From positions 124,001 to 188,000 of the forward strand of contig NZ_VTUX01000003.1 in assembly GCF_008370495.1 (NCBI RefSeq): DNA of 64,000 bases, read 5' to 3'. This document shows positions 54,933 to 62,701 of this stretch, in pieces. How positions within the stretch are numbered: position 1 is the first letter of the stretch; the number at the start of each line of letters is the position of its first letter. The notes under the pieces are model-generated. The model saw only the letters and a program-made list of their open reading frames with translations, was not told the origin of the DNA and made no database searches. The position numbers and the translations under genes were made by a program. Source of the DNA: Pseudohalioglobus sediminis (GTDB lineage: Bacteria; Pseudomonadota; Gammaproteobacteria; Pseudomonadales; Halieaceae).

Positions 54933-56105
54933 CTAGATCGGTGTGCCTCGGCGGACGTGATCCGCAAAGGTTTTCGCCACCGGACGCGGCGATCGCGCCG
55001 TGTCAAACAGTCCGACTTCGGTAACCTGCCCGGTGGGTTCGACAAGCAGGGTCTGCCAGTCGTACTGGTCGCCGCGGCTGTACCAGCACAAACCGACCAT
55101 GGGCAGACCATCAGCGCGCATGCGCCCCACTGCGGCGAGCAGTTCGTCAAGCCACTGCTCCTGTTCGGCAATGGGCAGGCCGAAGTTCGAGGTTTCCGAT
55201 ATCCAGAAAGGCACCTGGTAGCGCTGATACCAGTCGCGTGCATCCCGCTCATAAAGAGCCACGCGCTCGCGAATGCTCAACGCGGGCGCTTCGCCGCCAA
55301 AGAACTGGAAATTGTGCGGATAGATATCGTGACCCGCTATCAATCGGTCCCTGCGCGCCAGTGCTTTGATACGCTGCAGCGTTTCGGGGTCCACGGCGCC
55401 CAGGAACTCGGCACCCTCCTCCCTCGGTTCCAGGCCCAGGTGCAGGTCCCATACCAGCCAACCCAGGTAACGGCGCCGCTCAACTTCCGCTTGCAGGTCT
55501 GGGCTCAACGCGATGGGTATATTGAACGTTTCCGCGCTGACCCAGACGTTATCGCGATCGGCATCAATGCGCGCCAGCGCTTCCAGATTCGCCAGGGTGA
55601 TATTGGCGAGGATGCGTGCAAAATCGGGCTCCGAGGCGAGGCGGTCATTCCAGGCGCCAAGGTATCCTGCGGTGATCGCCGTCCAGGCCGGCTCGTTCAC
55701 CGGTGTGAAGTAACGCGCCTGCGGGTACCTTGCCAGAAACGCTTCCACATAGCGCACGAAATGATCGACCCAGGCGGGGTCGGCGTAGCCGCGACAGAAG
55801 TCCGGTTGCCCGAAGTGCAGCATATCGATTAACGGTACCAGGCCCGCGCGCTCGCAGGCTTCCAGCGCTCTGTCCCAGAGCGACCAGTCGTATAGCCCGG
55901 GCTGCGTTTCCGTGAGCCGCCAGGGCATACCGTAGCGAACGTGGCGCACACCCAGGTCAGCGATACTCTGCAGGTCGGCCTGCTGATGGCGCATATGGCC
56001 GCTGTAGTCCAGCTGGTCGATACGATAAGGCTGACCGTCTTTTACCGACCAGGGGTCCGAGGACTCCTCACCGACGGACCAGAGAAATTCGGGTAAACCA
56101 GACAT
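54933..56105 (-). CDS. Clan GH-A glycoside hydrolase, family-1-like
   Basis: A 390-residue TIM-barrel hydrolase without signal peptide. The acid/base motif is YFTPVNEPAW (Asn-Glu-Pro, about residue 138), and the probable nucleophile is in PFWISETSNFG (Glu, about 301). GVRHVRYGMPWRLTE and MLHFGQPDF near the N terminus recall beta-glucosidases. It is shorter than standard family 1 enzymes (about 450), so family assignment is tentative; substrate unknown, cytoplasmic. Divergent from the ADC-like gene across a 286-base AT-rich region holding an inverted repeat. Confidence 0.85.
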   Translation of the reverse strand: MSGLPEFLWSVGEESSDPWSVKDGQPYRIDQLDYSGHMRHQQADLQSIADLGVRHVRYGMPWRLTETQPGLYDWSLWDRALEACERAGLVPLIDMLHFGQPDFCRGYADPAWVDHFVRYVEAFLARYPQARYFTPVNEPAWTAITAGYLGAWNDRLASEPDFARILANITLANLEALARIDADRDNVWVSAETFNIPIALSPDLQAEVERRRYLGWLVWDLHLGLEPREEGAEFLGAVDPETLQRIKALARRDRLIAGHDIYPHNFQFFGGEAPALSIRERVALYERDARDWYQRYQVPFWISETSNFGLPIAEQEQWLDELLAAVGRMRADGLPMVGLCWYSRGDQYDWQTLLVEPTGQVTEVGLFDTARSPRPVAKTFADHVRRGTPI

Positions 56106-56177
56106 GCTTGCCTCCGCGGGATGGGCTTGTGTTTCATTATTGATTTGTCACGAATCATACAAAGCTTTTCGATGCTT

Positions 56178-56193
56178 GAAAACGTTTGTTTTC
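56178..56193. promoter_or_regulatory. Candidate operator in the glycosidase/ADC intergenic region
   Basis: GAAAAC-GTTT-GTTTTC is a perfect six-base inverted repeat about 73 bases upstream of the glycosidase start, inside a markedly AT-rich stretch (56140-56330). It recalls sites of sugar-responsive repressors but no such regulator is encoded beside it. The rest of the 286-base gap shows no gene. Confidence 0.35.
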
Positions 56194-56391
56194 CTTCCAA
56201 GCGATGCGCTGATAAGTATTTATTCAGCGTTTTACGACAAATAAATTGATTAAGAGCATGCCAAATGGAGTACAGGCTGGACTTGCAAACACATTTATGA
56301 AAAGATTTCTTTTCACTAGTACGGGATTCAGCAACACAAACCACCAGCGTGCTCGCCACAGCCGAGCCGGCTACCTTGCAGGAGGAACACG

Positions 56392-57192
56392 ATGGCCACA
56401 TTCGCCGACGATCACCGCTACGCCATGCCCGCCCACTTCGGTGGCGAACCGGGAGGCATGTACCCGCTACACTACCGCGACACCGTGAGCGCAACCGTAT
56501 GGTACGAGACTGATGGTGAGCAACTGGCACAGCTGCTGCCCCCCGGGTTCACACTGGATGCCCCACAGATAATGGTCTCCGCGGTGATGAACCGCGGTGT
56601 GGAATGGATGGCGGGAGAAGCCTACAACATCCTCTCCGTGAACGTGCCGGCCACCTATCGTGGTGCACAGGACACACTGTCGGGCTGGTATTGCCTGGTG
56701 GTCTGGGAGAACAACGCGATCCCGATTCTCCCGGGCCGCGAGGGCACTGGCATTCCCAAGATCTACGGTGAAATCGAGGATTTCCGCTTTGACGCGGACA
56801 CAATGCGCACCTGGGCACACCTCTCAGGCCATACTTTCTGCCAGCTGCATCTCACCGGGATCGTCGACGCCGAGGAACGGCGCCGCGCTGAAATCGACGA
56901 CGCCTTCTCCACCATGCAATGGATGGCCTGGCGCTATATCCCCCGCACCGGTCCCACTGGCGGCGCGGAACTGTCCCAGGCGACAGTGTTCCCACAGGAG
57001 TTCGTGAGCACGCGCGTTCGTTTCGCACACAATACGATCGAGTGGAGTGTGCCACCGCTGTGGCAAAACCCGACGCAACACCACATCATCAGCGCCCTGG
57101 CGACGCTACCAGTGGGCAAACCTTCGGGGCCGGCCGTGATTATGGATGCGGAAAACATCCTCCGTGGCGACCTGGCAAGGGTGCTGCGTTAG
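56392..57192 (+). CDS. Acetoacetate-decarboxylase family protein
   Basis: A 266-residue protein of the ADC superfamily. It has the N-terminal lid strand, LAQLLPPGFTLDAP, and the core segment GREGTGIPKIYGEIEDF. The Lys there corresponds in position to the Schiff-base Lys of acetoacetate decarboxylase. The usual Lys-Lys pair is single (PKIYG), and the C-terminal half is longer than in clostridial ADC. ADC-like proteins include decarboxylases, aldolase-dehydratases and proteins of unknown activity. ATG 56392 follows GGAGG. Convergent with the Coq4-like gene, with 12 bases between stops. Confidence 0.85.
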   Translation: MATFADDHRYAMPAHFGGEPGGMYPLHYRDTVSATVWYETDGEQLAQLLPPGFTLDAPQIMVSAVMNRGVEWMAGEAYNILSVNVPATYRGAQDTLSGWYCLVVWENNAIPILPGREGTGIPKIYGEIEDFRFDADTMRTWAHLSGHTFCQLHLTGIVDAEERRRAEIDDAFSTMQWMAWRYIPRTGPTGGAELSQATVFPQEFVSTRVRFAHNTIEWSVPPLWQNPTQHHIISALATLPVGKPSGPAVIMDAENILRGDLARVLR

Positions 57193-57204
57193 GCAGACAA
57201 TCTC

Positions 57205-57912
57205 CTAGCCGGCCAGGGCCCCGCCTCCAGCGGGGTCGATGCCGTATTCGCGGCGTATATCCAGCAGCGGGCGATCCAGCATCTTCTCGTACTCGAGAAA
57301 GGCGATATTCCCGGCGCGATTTCCAAACTGCCAGCCCTCGGCGATATTGTCCATTACCGTCGGGATGCTGTCCGGTTCGAGGAAGGTCATGCGCGTGGTC
57401 AATACGCTCATCCACATCGCCATATAGGGAAAGTGCATCTGCGCCAGGGTGAACGCCTGCAGGGCGATTTCGCCCGGACCATCCGGGTCATAGCCGGTGA
57501 GCAGATGCATGAAGTCATGAATCTGGAATCCGCGGATGATCGCGTACTTGAATTCCTCGGGCATGCCGTCAAGGGCGCCGGAACTCTCCATGTGTTCGTG
57601 CAGCATGCGGTAGTTGGTGGCGATCTTCGCCTCCAGGCCATTGTCGACAATGAAATGGTAATAGCTGTGGCCCAGGGTCTCATGACGGTAACCGGCCAGG
57701 GTGTCGAGATCCAGCGGGTCCGCGTAATAGCCCGAAGCAAGGAACGCCTCAGCCTCCGGTACTGAACGAAACGCTTCGAGATACTGTTGCGTTACGGCCG
57801 CGGGTGCGTGCCGCCACCATTCGTTGAACAGGAAGTGAACGCCGTGCTCATCCGGGTTATCGAAGGTCAGCAGCAGTTTCTCTGCGAAATGGCGGTCTAT
57901 CGCGTTACTCAT
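57205..57912 (-). CDS. Coq4-family protein
   Basis: A 235-residue protein with the Coq4 metal-binding signature: IHDFMHLLTGYDPDGPGEIALQAF (HDxxH with a downstream Glu). GHSYYHFIVDNGLEAK lies before it. Coq4 supports ubiquinone biosynthesis in eukaryotes, where it is linked to C1 decarboxylation/hydroxylation of the ring; bacterial homologues are mostly uncharacterised. No other ubiquinone gene is nearby. The gene starts ten bases after the stop of a TonB receptor, so the two form an operon, and it is convergent with an ADC-family gene. A catabolic or ring-modifying role is inferred, not shown. Confidence 0.85.
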   Translation of the reverse strand: MSNAIDRHFAEKLLLTFDNPDEHGVHFLFNEWWRHAPAAVTQQYLEAFRSVPEAEAFLASGYYADPLDLDTLAGYRHETLGHSYYHFIVDNGLEAKIATNYRMLHEHMESSGALDGMPEEFKYAIIRGFQIHDFMHLLTGYDPDGPGEIALQAFTLAQMHFPYMAMWMSVLTTRMTFLEPDSIPTVMDNIAEGWQFGNRAGNIAFLEYEKMLDRPLLDIRREYGIDPAGGGALAG

Positions 57913-57922
57913 GATGGTCCTC

Positions 57923-60337
57923 CTAGAAACTGCCGCGGAAGGCGATACCGAAAATACGCTCGGCGTCTTTTGGGCGATAGTGCAGGGTATTGGCTGAGTA
58001 TCCGATTATGAAGTCCTGGAACACGTTGGTCACATAGTCTTCATCCAGCAGGTTACGCGCAAACAGCGTGACCTGGTAAGTCCCATCCTGGCTACCGAAA
58101 CCAATGTTGCCATTGAGGATCCCGTAATCATCCTGCACCGTTAGCGGGTTCTGGCTGATGCTGTAGTTGACTTCATCCTGCCAGGCATAGCTCAACTGGC
58201 CGAACACGCGCAGGTTACTGCCGCCGAGGTCGCGCTGGTACCGCCCGCTGACGTAGTACTTCCAGTCCGGGGAATTGGGCATGTCGCCGCCGGCGAGGTC
58301 CTTGGTAGTGGAGACGGTACCGCCGGGGCCGGGTGTAAACACGCAACCCGGGTCCGAGGTGACCGGCACATAGCAGGGGCCTCCGGGGTAGTCCTCGATG
58401 GTGGCGTCCACATAGGATACCGCGGCATCAAATACCCAGTGTTCGCCGATGTTGGCACGGGTCTCCAGTTCCACGCCGCGGGAGCGCACCTCGCCGACAT
58501 TGGACAGGATGAAGGTTTGCTCCACGGCACTGAACTGCTCCTCCTGGAAGTTCTCGTAATCGCTCCAGAAGCCGGTCAAAGCCACGAAGCCGCGGTTATC
58601 CAGGATGGCGGTGCGCAAACCCACCTCAAAGTTGTCGGATGTCTCGGCGTCGATATCGGCAATCGCACCGCCTTCGAACACACCTGTTGGCCCTTTATAG
58701 CCTCGCGCGTAGCTGCCGTAGACCATCGTGTCGTCGGTCACATCGTATTGCAGCGCCAGTTTGCCGGAGGCGCCGTCACCACTGACTGAATCACTGAGGG
58801 TGGCAGCGGGACCAAAGCCCCAACCGGGGACGATATTGGGTATGGTGACTTCGAAATCCAGGTCGGTTTCATCGTACTGGTAACGCATGCCGGCGGTGAG
58901 CGCCAGCGCGTCGGTGAAGCGATAGGTGCCCTGGCCGAACACCGCGTAGTTATCACCTTTCACGTTGCGCACCACCTCGGCGACGGTCAGCGCCGGCTGG
59001 CCGTTCACGTCGGGAAAACCGACAAGGCGGCTGGCATCGGTCAGGGAAATGATCGAGAAGGTCGGGTCGACACAGGCCTGCCCCGGCACCAATGACGGCG
59101 ACGGTGGCCCCGGCGGAAAGCCCAGGATCAGGCCAGGCAGGGTACACAGGTCGAAATCCCGGCGCACGCTGTCGTCAAGCTCATAGGTCTGAAAATAAGC
59201 GCCGACGATGTACTCGAGTTTTTCTCCGGCCGGCGAGGTCAGGCGCAGCTCCTGGGAGAACTGGTCGATGGTCTGGCCAACGCGTTGCTGGAAGTTTACC
59301 GGCCCAACATTCCCGAACGGGGACGGAGTAAAGTAGTAGAACCGGGTTTCGCGAATCGGCGTGGGCTGTTCGTCCACGTCGTCCCGGGTCTCGATCTCCC
59401 ATTCCATGTAGGCGCTGAGCGAGGTCAGCGTGAAATCACCCACATCCCAGTTCAGCTCCGCCTGCAGACTCCATTCATCGGTGTTCTCGAAGCCCTGCCC
59501 GTCCGATGTCGAGGTTTCGTTTTCGTCATCTGCCGTGACACCCAGGCCGCTGACGATATCCTGCAGTGCGGGCTCGCTGATGCTGCGCCATTGCAGGTCC
59601 GGGCCGGTCTTGTCCGACTCCCTGACGTAGCCGGTCACCAGCAGGTTAATGTTGTCGGTCAGGTCACTGTCTATTTTGCCACGCACGGTGTAGGTCTCTT
59701 CACCGTTATTCTTGCCGCTCACGGATGGGTTGGGGGTGAATCCGTCGTTGTCCTCATAATAAACACTGAGACCGGCGGCGGTACTGTCGGTCAAGGGGCC
59801 AGACAGGGCCCCGCGGAAGATGTACTGGTCATCCTCGATCAACTGCAGTTCCGCCTCACCCTCCAGTGCCTCGCGTGAGGGCCGTCGCGTGATGATCTGC
59901 ACCAGGCCTGCTGAGGAGTTCTTGCCGAACAGGGTGCCCTGCGGGCCGCGCAGCACTTCGATGCGCTCCACATCGATCAGGTTGATAAAGGCCTGGCTGG
60001 TGCGGGCGAGCACGACACCGTCGATGGAGAAAGCCACCGTAGGTTCCACCTGGAGCGCGAAGCCACCGGTGCCAATACCGCGTATGCTGATATCATCGTC
60101 GAGTATGGTCAGCGACGGCGCCAGCCGGGTGAGGCTCTCCACCCCGGTAATAAACTCTTCGTCAACTTTCACACCGCTCAGGGCATTCATGGCCACCGGG
60201 ATGTCGAGCATGTTCTCGCTGCGCTTCTGCGCGGTGACAATCACTTCCTCAAGGACGTCCTGGGCAGCGGCCGGGGCGGCCAGGGAGAGTGCCGAGGCCA
60301 GGGCCACGAACAAATGGGATCTTTCGATAGTACGCAT
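57923..60337 (-). CDS. TonB-dependent receptor
   Basis: An 804-residue outer-membrane receptor: signal peptide (about 1-26, ALSLAAPAAAQ), TonB box EEVIVTAQKR, plug (ISIRGIGTGG, VEVLRGPQGTLFGKNSSAGLVQI) and barrel ending in GIAFRGSF with the terminal Phe. ATG 60337 follows GAGG. It is of the marine gammaproteobacterial and sphingomonad type that imports bulky organic compounds; no siderophore or vitamin signature stands out. Co-transcribed with the Coq4-like gene. The AT-rich upstream spacer (60338-60478) separates it from the divergent symporter and includes TTGAGC-17-TGATAC on the minus strand as a possible promoter. Confidence 0.95.
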   Translation of the reverse strand: MRTIERSHLFVALASALSLAAPAAAQDVLEEVIVTAQKRSENMLDIPVAMNALSGVKVDEEFITGVESLTRLAPSLTILDDDISIRGIGTGGFALQVEPTVAFSIDGVVLARTSQAFINLIDVERIEVLRGPQGTLFGKNSSAGLVQIITRRPSREALEGEAELQLIEDDQYIFRGALSGPLTDSTAAGLSVYYEDNDGFTPNPSVSGKNNGEETYTVRGKIDSDLTDNINLLVTGYVRESDKTGPDLQWRSISEPALQDIVSGLGVTADDENETSTSDGQGFENTDEWSLQAELNWDVGDFTLTSLSAYMEWEIETRDDVDEQPTPIRETRFYYFTPSPFGNVGPVNFQQRVGQTIDQFSQELRLTSPAGEKLEYIVGAYFQTYELDDSVRRDFDLCTLPGLILGFPPGPPSPSLVPGQACVDPTFSIISLTDASRLVGFPDVNGQPALTVAEVVRNVKGDNYAVFGQGTYRFTDALALTAGMRYQYDETDLDFEVTIPNIVPGWGFGPAATLSDSVSGDGASGKLALQYDVTDDTMVYGSYARGYKGPTGVFEGGAIADIDAETSDNFEVGLRTAILDNRGFVALTGFWSDYENFQEEQFSAVEQTFILSNVGEVRSRGVELETRANIGEHWVFDAAVSYVDATIEDYPGGPCYVPVTSDPGCVFTPGPGGTVSTTKDLAGGDMPNSPDWKYYVSGRYQRDLGGSNLRVFGQLSYAWQDEVNYSISQNPLTVQDDYGILNGNIGFGSQDGTYQVTLFARNLLDEDYVTNVFQDFIIGYSANTLHYRPKDAERIFGIAFRGSF

Positions 60338-60478
60338 AGTGTAACCTCAACATTATTGTTATTCGTCATCGGCGGCACGTAACACTGTAGCGGTCATGTT
60401 CAACCGTGCTAGTATCAAAAATAATATAGCAAACGCTCAAAAAAACCAATAACTGATAATCGACCAGCCCGCCCGCCA

Positions 60479-61849
60479 GTGATTCAAACCCGGGGCGCCG
60501 GCGATGCGGAGAATGCACCGTTGCCAACAACGCCACACAGCCTTGATCCCTCACCGCGCACCAGTCTCACCTATGCGTCACTACAGCTACTTATCGCCTA
60601 TGTCACCCTGGCCATTGTCAACTATGTCCCGGCCTTCTATGCCAGTGAGGTGGGCATACCGATGCTGGCCATCAGTGCGCTGATGCTGCTGTCTCGCGGG
60701 CTCGATGTCATCACCGACCCCCTGATCGGTTTTTTGAGTGATCGCACAAGTTCCAGGCTCGGCCGGCGCAAGCCCTGGATTCTTGCGGGGGCGCCCGTGC
60801 TGTTGCTGGGATGCTGGTTACTGTTCCTGCCGCCGGACCATGCCGGCAAGCTCTATTTTCTCGCCGGCATTTCCATCCTGTTCCTGGGCCTGACCATGGT
60901 GCAGCTACCCTATGTCGCCTGGGGCGCGGAGCTGGCCAGCAGCTATGATGGCCGCACACGCGTCACCAGCCTGCGCGAACGCGTTGGCGCCCTCGGCAGT
61001 ATCTGCGCCCTGCTAACCGCCTTCGTTGTGGCCCGCGCCGGCCATGAAAACCTGCGCCCGGTGCTGGAGGTGATGACCTGGGTGATCTTCCTGTGCCTGC
61101 CGCCGCTGATACTACTGGCGGTACGCCGTGTGCCGGCGGGTCACCCCCATATCGGCGAGCACGTGCCGTTTTTCCATGGCGCCATGATCGCGTTTAGAAA
61201 CCGCAGTTTTCGCCTCTTCGCGCTCGCCATATTGCTGCTCTATATCGGCATTACCCCGGGAGGCGCAGTGGGATGGTTCCTGTTCGACCACTACTTCTCG
61301 CGGCCCGATCTCTACGCCCCATCGTTGTTGCTGGAGTTCATCGCCAGCTTTATCGGCCTGCCGGTATGGACGGCAATTGCCGTGCGCACTTCCAAGCACC
61401 GCGCATTGAGCTACGCACTGCTGTGGATCGCGCTGTTCACCGCGGTGATTCCACTGATGGCAGCCTTCGGTGTATGGGGGATTATCGTGACCATTACCCT
61501 GCGCTCGCTGGCGCTCGGCGCCCTGCTCATGCTGCCCATGGCGATAATCGCCGATGTAATCGATCTGGACGCCGCCACAACAGGCACACAACGCACGGGG
61601 GTGTACATGGCTTTCGGCGGCATCGTGGTGAAGTTCGCCATTACCGTGGGCGTGGCTGCGGCGCTGGCGATACCCGGACTCTTTGGATTCGACGCTACCA
61701 GCCACGCCAACAGCGACACGGCCCTGTTCTCGGTAATCGGCACCTACTCGTGGATGCCGGGCCTGTTTTTCCTCGCAGCGGTGCCGCTGTTCTGGCGCTT
61801 CCCGCTCGATCGCAGTGAACTGGCAAAGGCGCAGGCAGCGCTGGATTGA
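60479..61849 (+). CDS. GPH-type (sugar:cation symporter) MFS transporter
   Basis: About 456 residues with roughly 12 membrane segments. The signature of the glycoside-pentoside-hexuronide family is clear: LDVITDPLIGFLSDRTSSRLGRRKPWILAGAP, followed by YVAWGAELASSYDGRTRVTSLRE. Members use Na+ or H+ to import sugars or glycosides, and some branches carry other compounds. The start is uncertain: GTG 60479 has a poor ribosome site, while an in-frame TTG about 14 codons later has GGAG nine bases upstream. Divergent from the TonB receptor and convergent with the TetR gene. Together with the receptor it would provide outer- and inner-membrane passage for one substrate. Confidence 0.9.
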   Translation: MIQTRGAGDAENAPLPTTPHSLDPSPRTSLTYASLQLLIAYVTLAIVNYVPAFYASEVGIPMLAISALMLLSRGLDVITDPLIGFLSDRTSSRLGRRKPWILAGAPVLLLGCWLLFLPPDHAGKLYFLAGISILFLGLTMVQLPYVAWGAELASSYDGRTRVTSLRERVGALGSICALLTAFVVARAGHENLRPVLEVMTWVIFLCLPPLILLAVRRVPAGHPHIGEHVPFFHGAMIAFRNRSFRLFALAILLLYIGITPGGAVGWFLFDHYFSRPDLYAPSLLLEFIASFIGLPVWTAIAVRTSKHRALSYALLWIALFTAVIPLMAAFGVWGIIVTITLRSLALGALLMLPMAIIADVIDLDAATTGTQRTGVYMAFGGIVVKFAITVGVAAALAIPGLFGFDATSHANSDTALFSVIGTYSWMPGLFFLAAVPLFWRFPLDRSELAKAQAALD

Positions 61850-61876
61850 ACCGGTGACTGTCAGCCAGAAGGCAGT

Positions 61877-62542
61877 CTAGTCGCCATCCCGCGGGCCCAG
61901 GAACAGCGATATCAATGCATCCGCATGGGCCTCAATCATTTTATTGGTCGTGGTATCCACGCCGTAGATTGCGCGGATTTCCTCACTGGCCAGAAAGGGC
62001 TGGTGGGCGGCGCCCAGGAAGGCATACTGCAGGAGGATCGGGTTCATGCCGGGGAAGTAGCCACGCTTCTGCAGTAGCTCGAGCCCGTGCTGGAAATCGC
62101 CGTGTGAAAAACGGCGCACATTCTGGGCTGCCCAGCTGATGCGTGGGTTGGGGGCGGCCGCCTCGCGCATGATCATCTTGAAATAGTCCGGGTGTTTGGC
62201 CGCATGCCGGACGTAGGCGCGAATCCATTCCTCGGTAAGGTCGCGGTCGGGATCTTTTTCTACTTCGAAAGGTGGCGGCGGCAAATCCTCGGACATGGAA
62301 TCGTGGGCGTGCAGCAGAGCCGCCTGCCACAAACCCTCCTTGTCCGAAAAATAAAACTTGATAAGGCCCTGGCTGACACCGGCGCGGTCAGCAATGCTGC
62401 GCCAGGTTGCGCCGTCGAAACCCTTCTCGGCAAACTCGCTGAGTGCAGCGCGGATGACACGCTGTTCCCTGTCATTCTGTTTACTCGCGGATGCGGCGGG
62501 CGGGTTACCCGCCTCGCGGCTCGCCCGGGTTCTCTTCGTCAT
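61877..62542 (-). CDS. TetR-family transcriptional regulator
   Basis: A 221-residue regulator. The helix-turn-helix is at about residues 40-75 (GATWRSIADRAGVSQGLIKFYFSDKEGLWQAAL). The C-terminal ligand domain includes HPDYFKMIMREAAAPNPRISW, common in TetR proteins that respond to hydrophobic compounds. ATG 62542 is the only good start. It is convergent with the symporter (27 bases between stops) and downstream of the third TonB receptor, from which a terminator separates it. It is the most likely regulator of the receptor/transporter locus, by position only. Confidence 0.92.
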   Translation of the reverse strand: MTKRTRASREAGNPPAASASKQNDREQRVIRAALSEFAEKGFDGATWRSIADRAGVSQGLIKFYFSDKEGLWQAALLHAHDSMSEDLPPPPFEVEKDPDRDLTEEWIRAYVRHAAKHPDYFKMIMREAAAPNPRISWAAQNVRRFSHGDFQHGLELLQKRGYFPGMNPILLQYAFLGAAHQPFLASEEIRAIYGVDTTTNKMIEAHADALISLFLGPRDGD

Positions 62543-62663
62543 AATCGCTAACCAACTTGTTCAGGCGCCAGAAACAGCGCCGATGCGGCGGCGCTCGGCC
62601 GGCAGTATACGCGGAAAACAGCTGTAGGGAGAAATGCATGCGCAGTGCCGGGCACCATGCGTC

Positions 62664-62690
62664 AAAAAAGACCGGGCCCTAAGGCCCGGC
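62664..62690 (-). terminator. Rho-independent terminator of the third TonB receptor
   Basis: On the minus strand CCGGGCC and GGCCCGG (62689-62672) form a 7-bp GC stem with a four-base loop. It is followed a few bases later by six Ts (62669-62664), starting 12 bases after the receptor stop. Confidence 0.85.
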
Positions 62691-62701
62691 CAATAGAGGT
62701 G

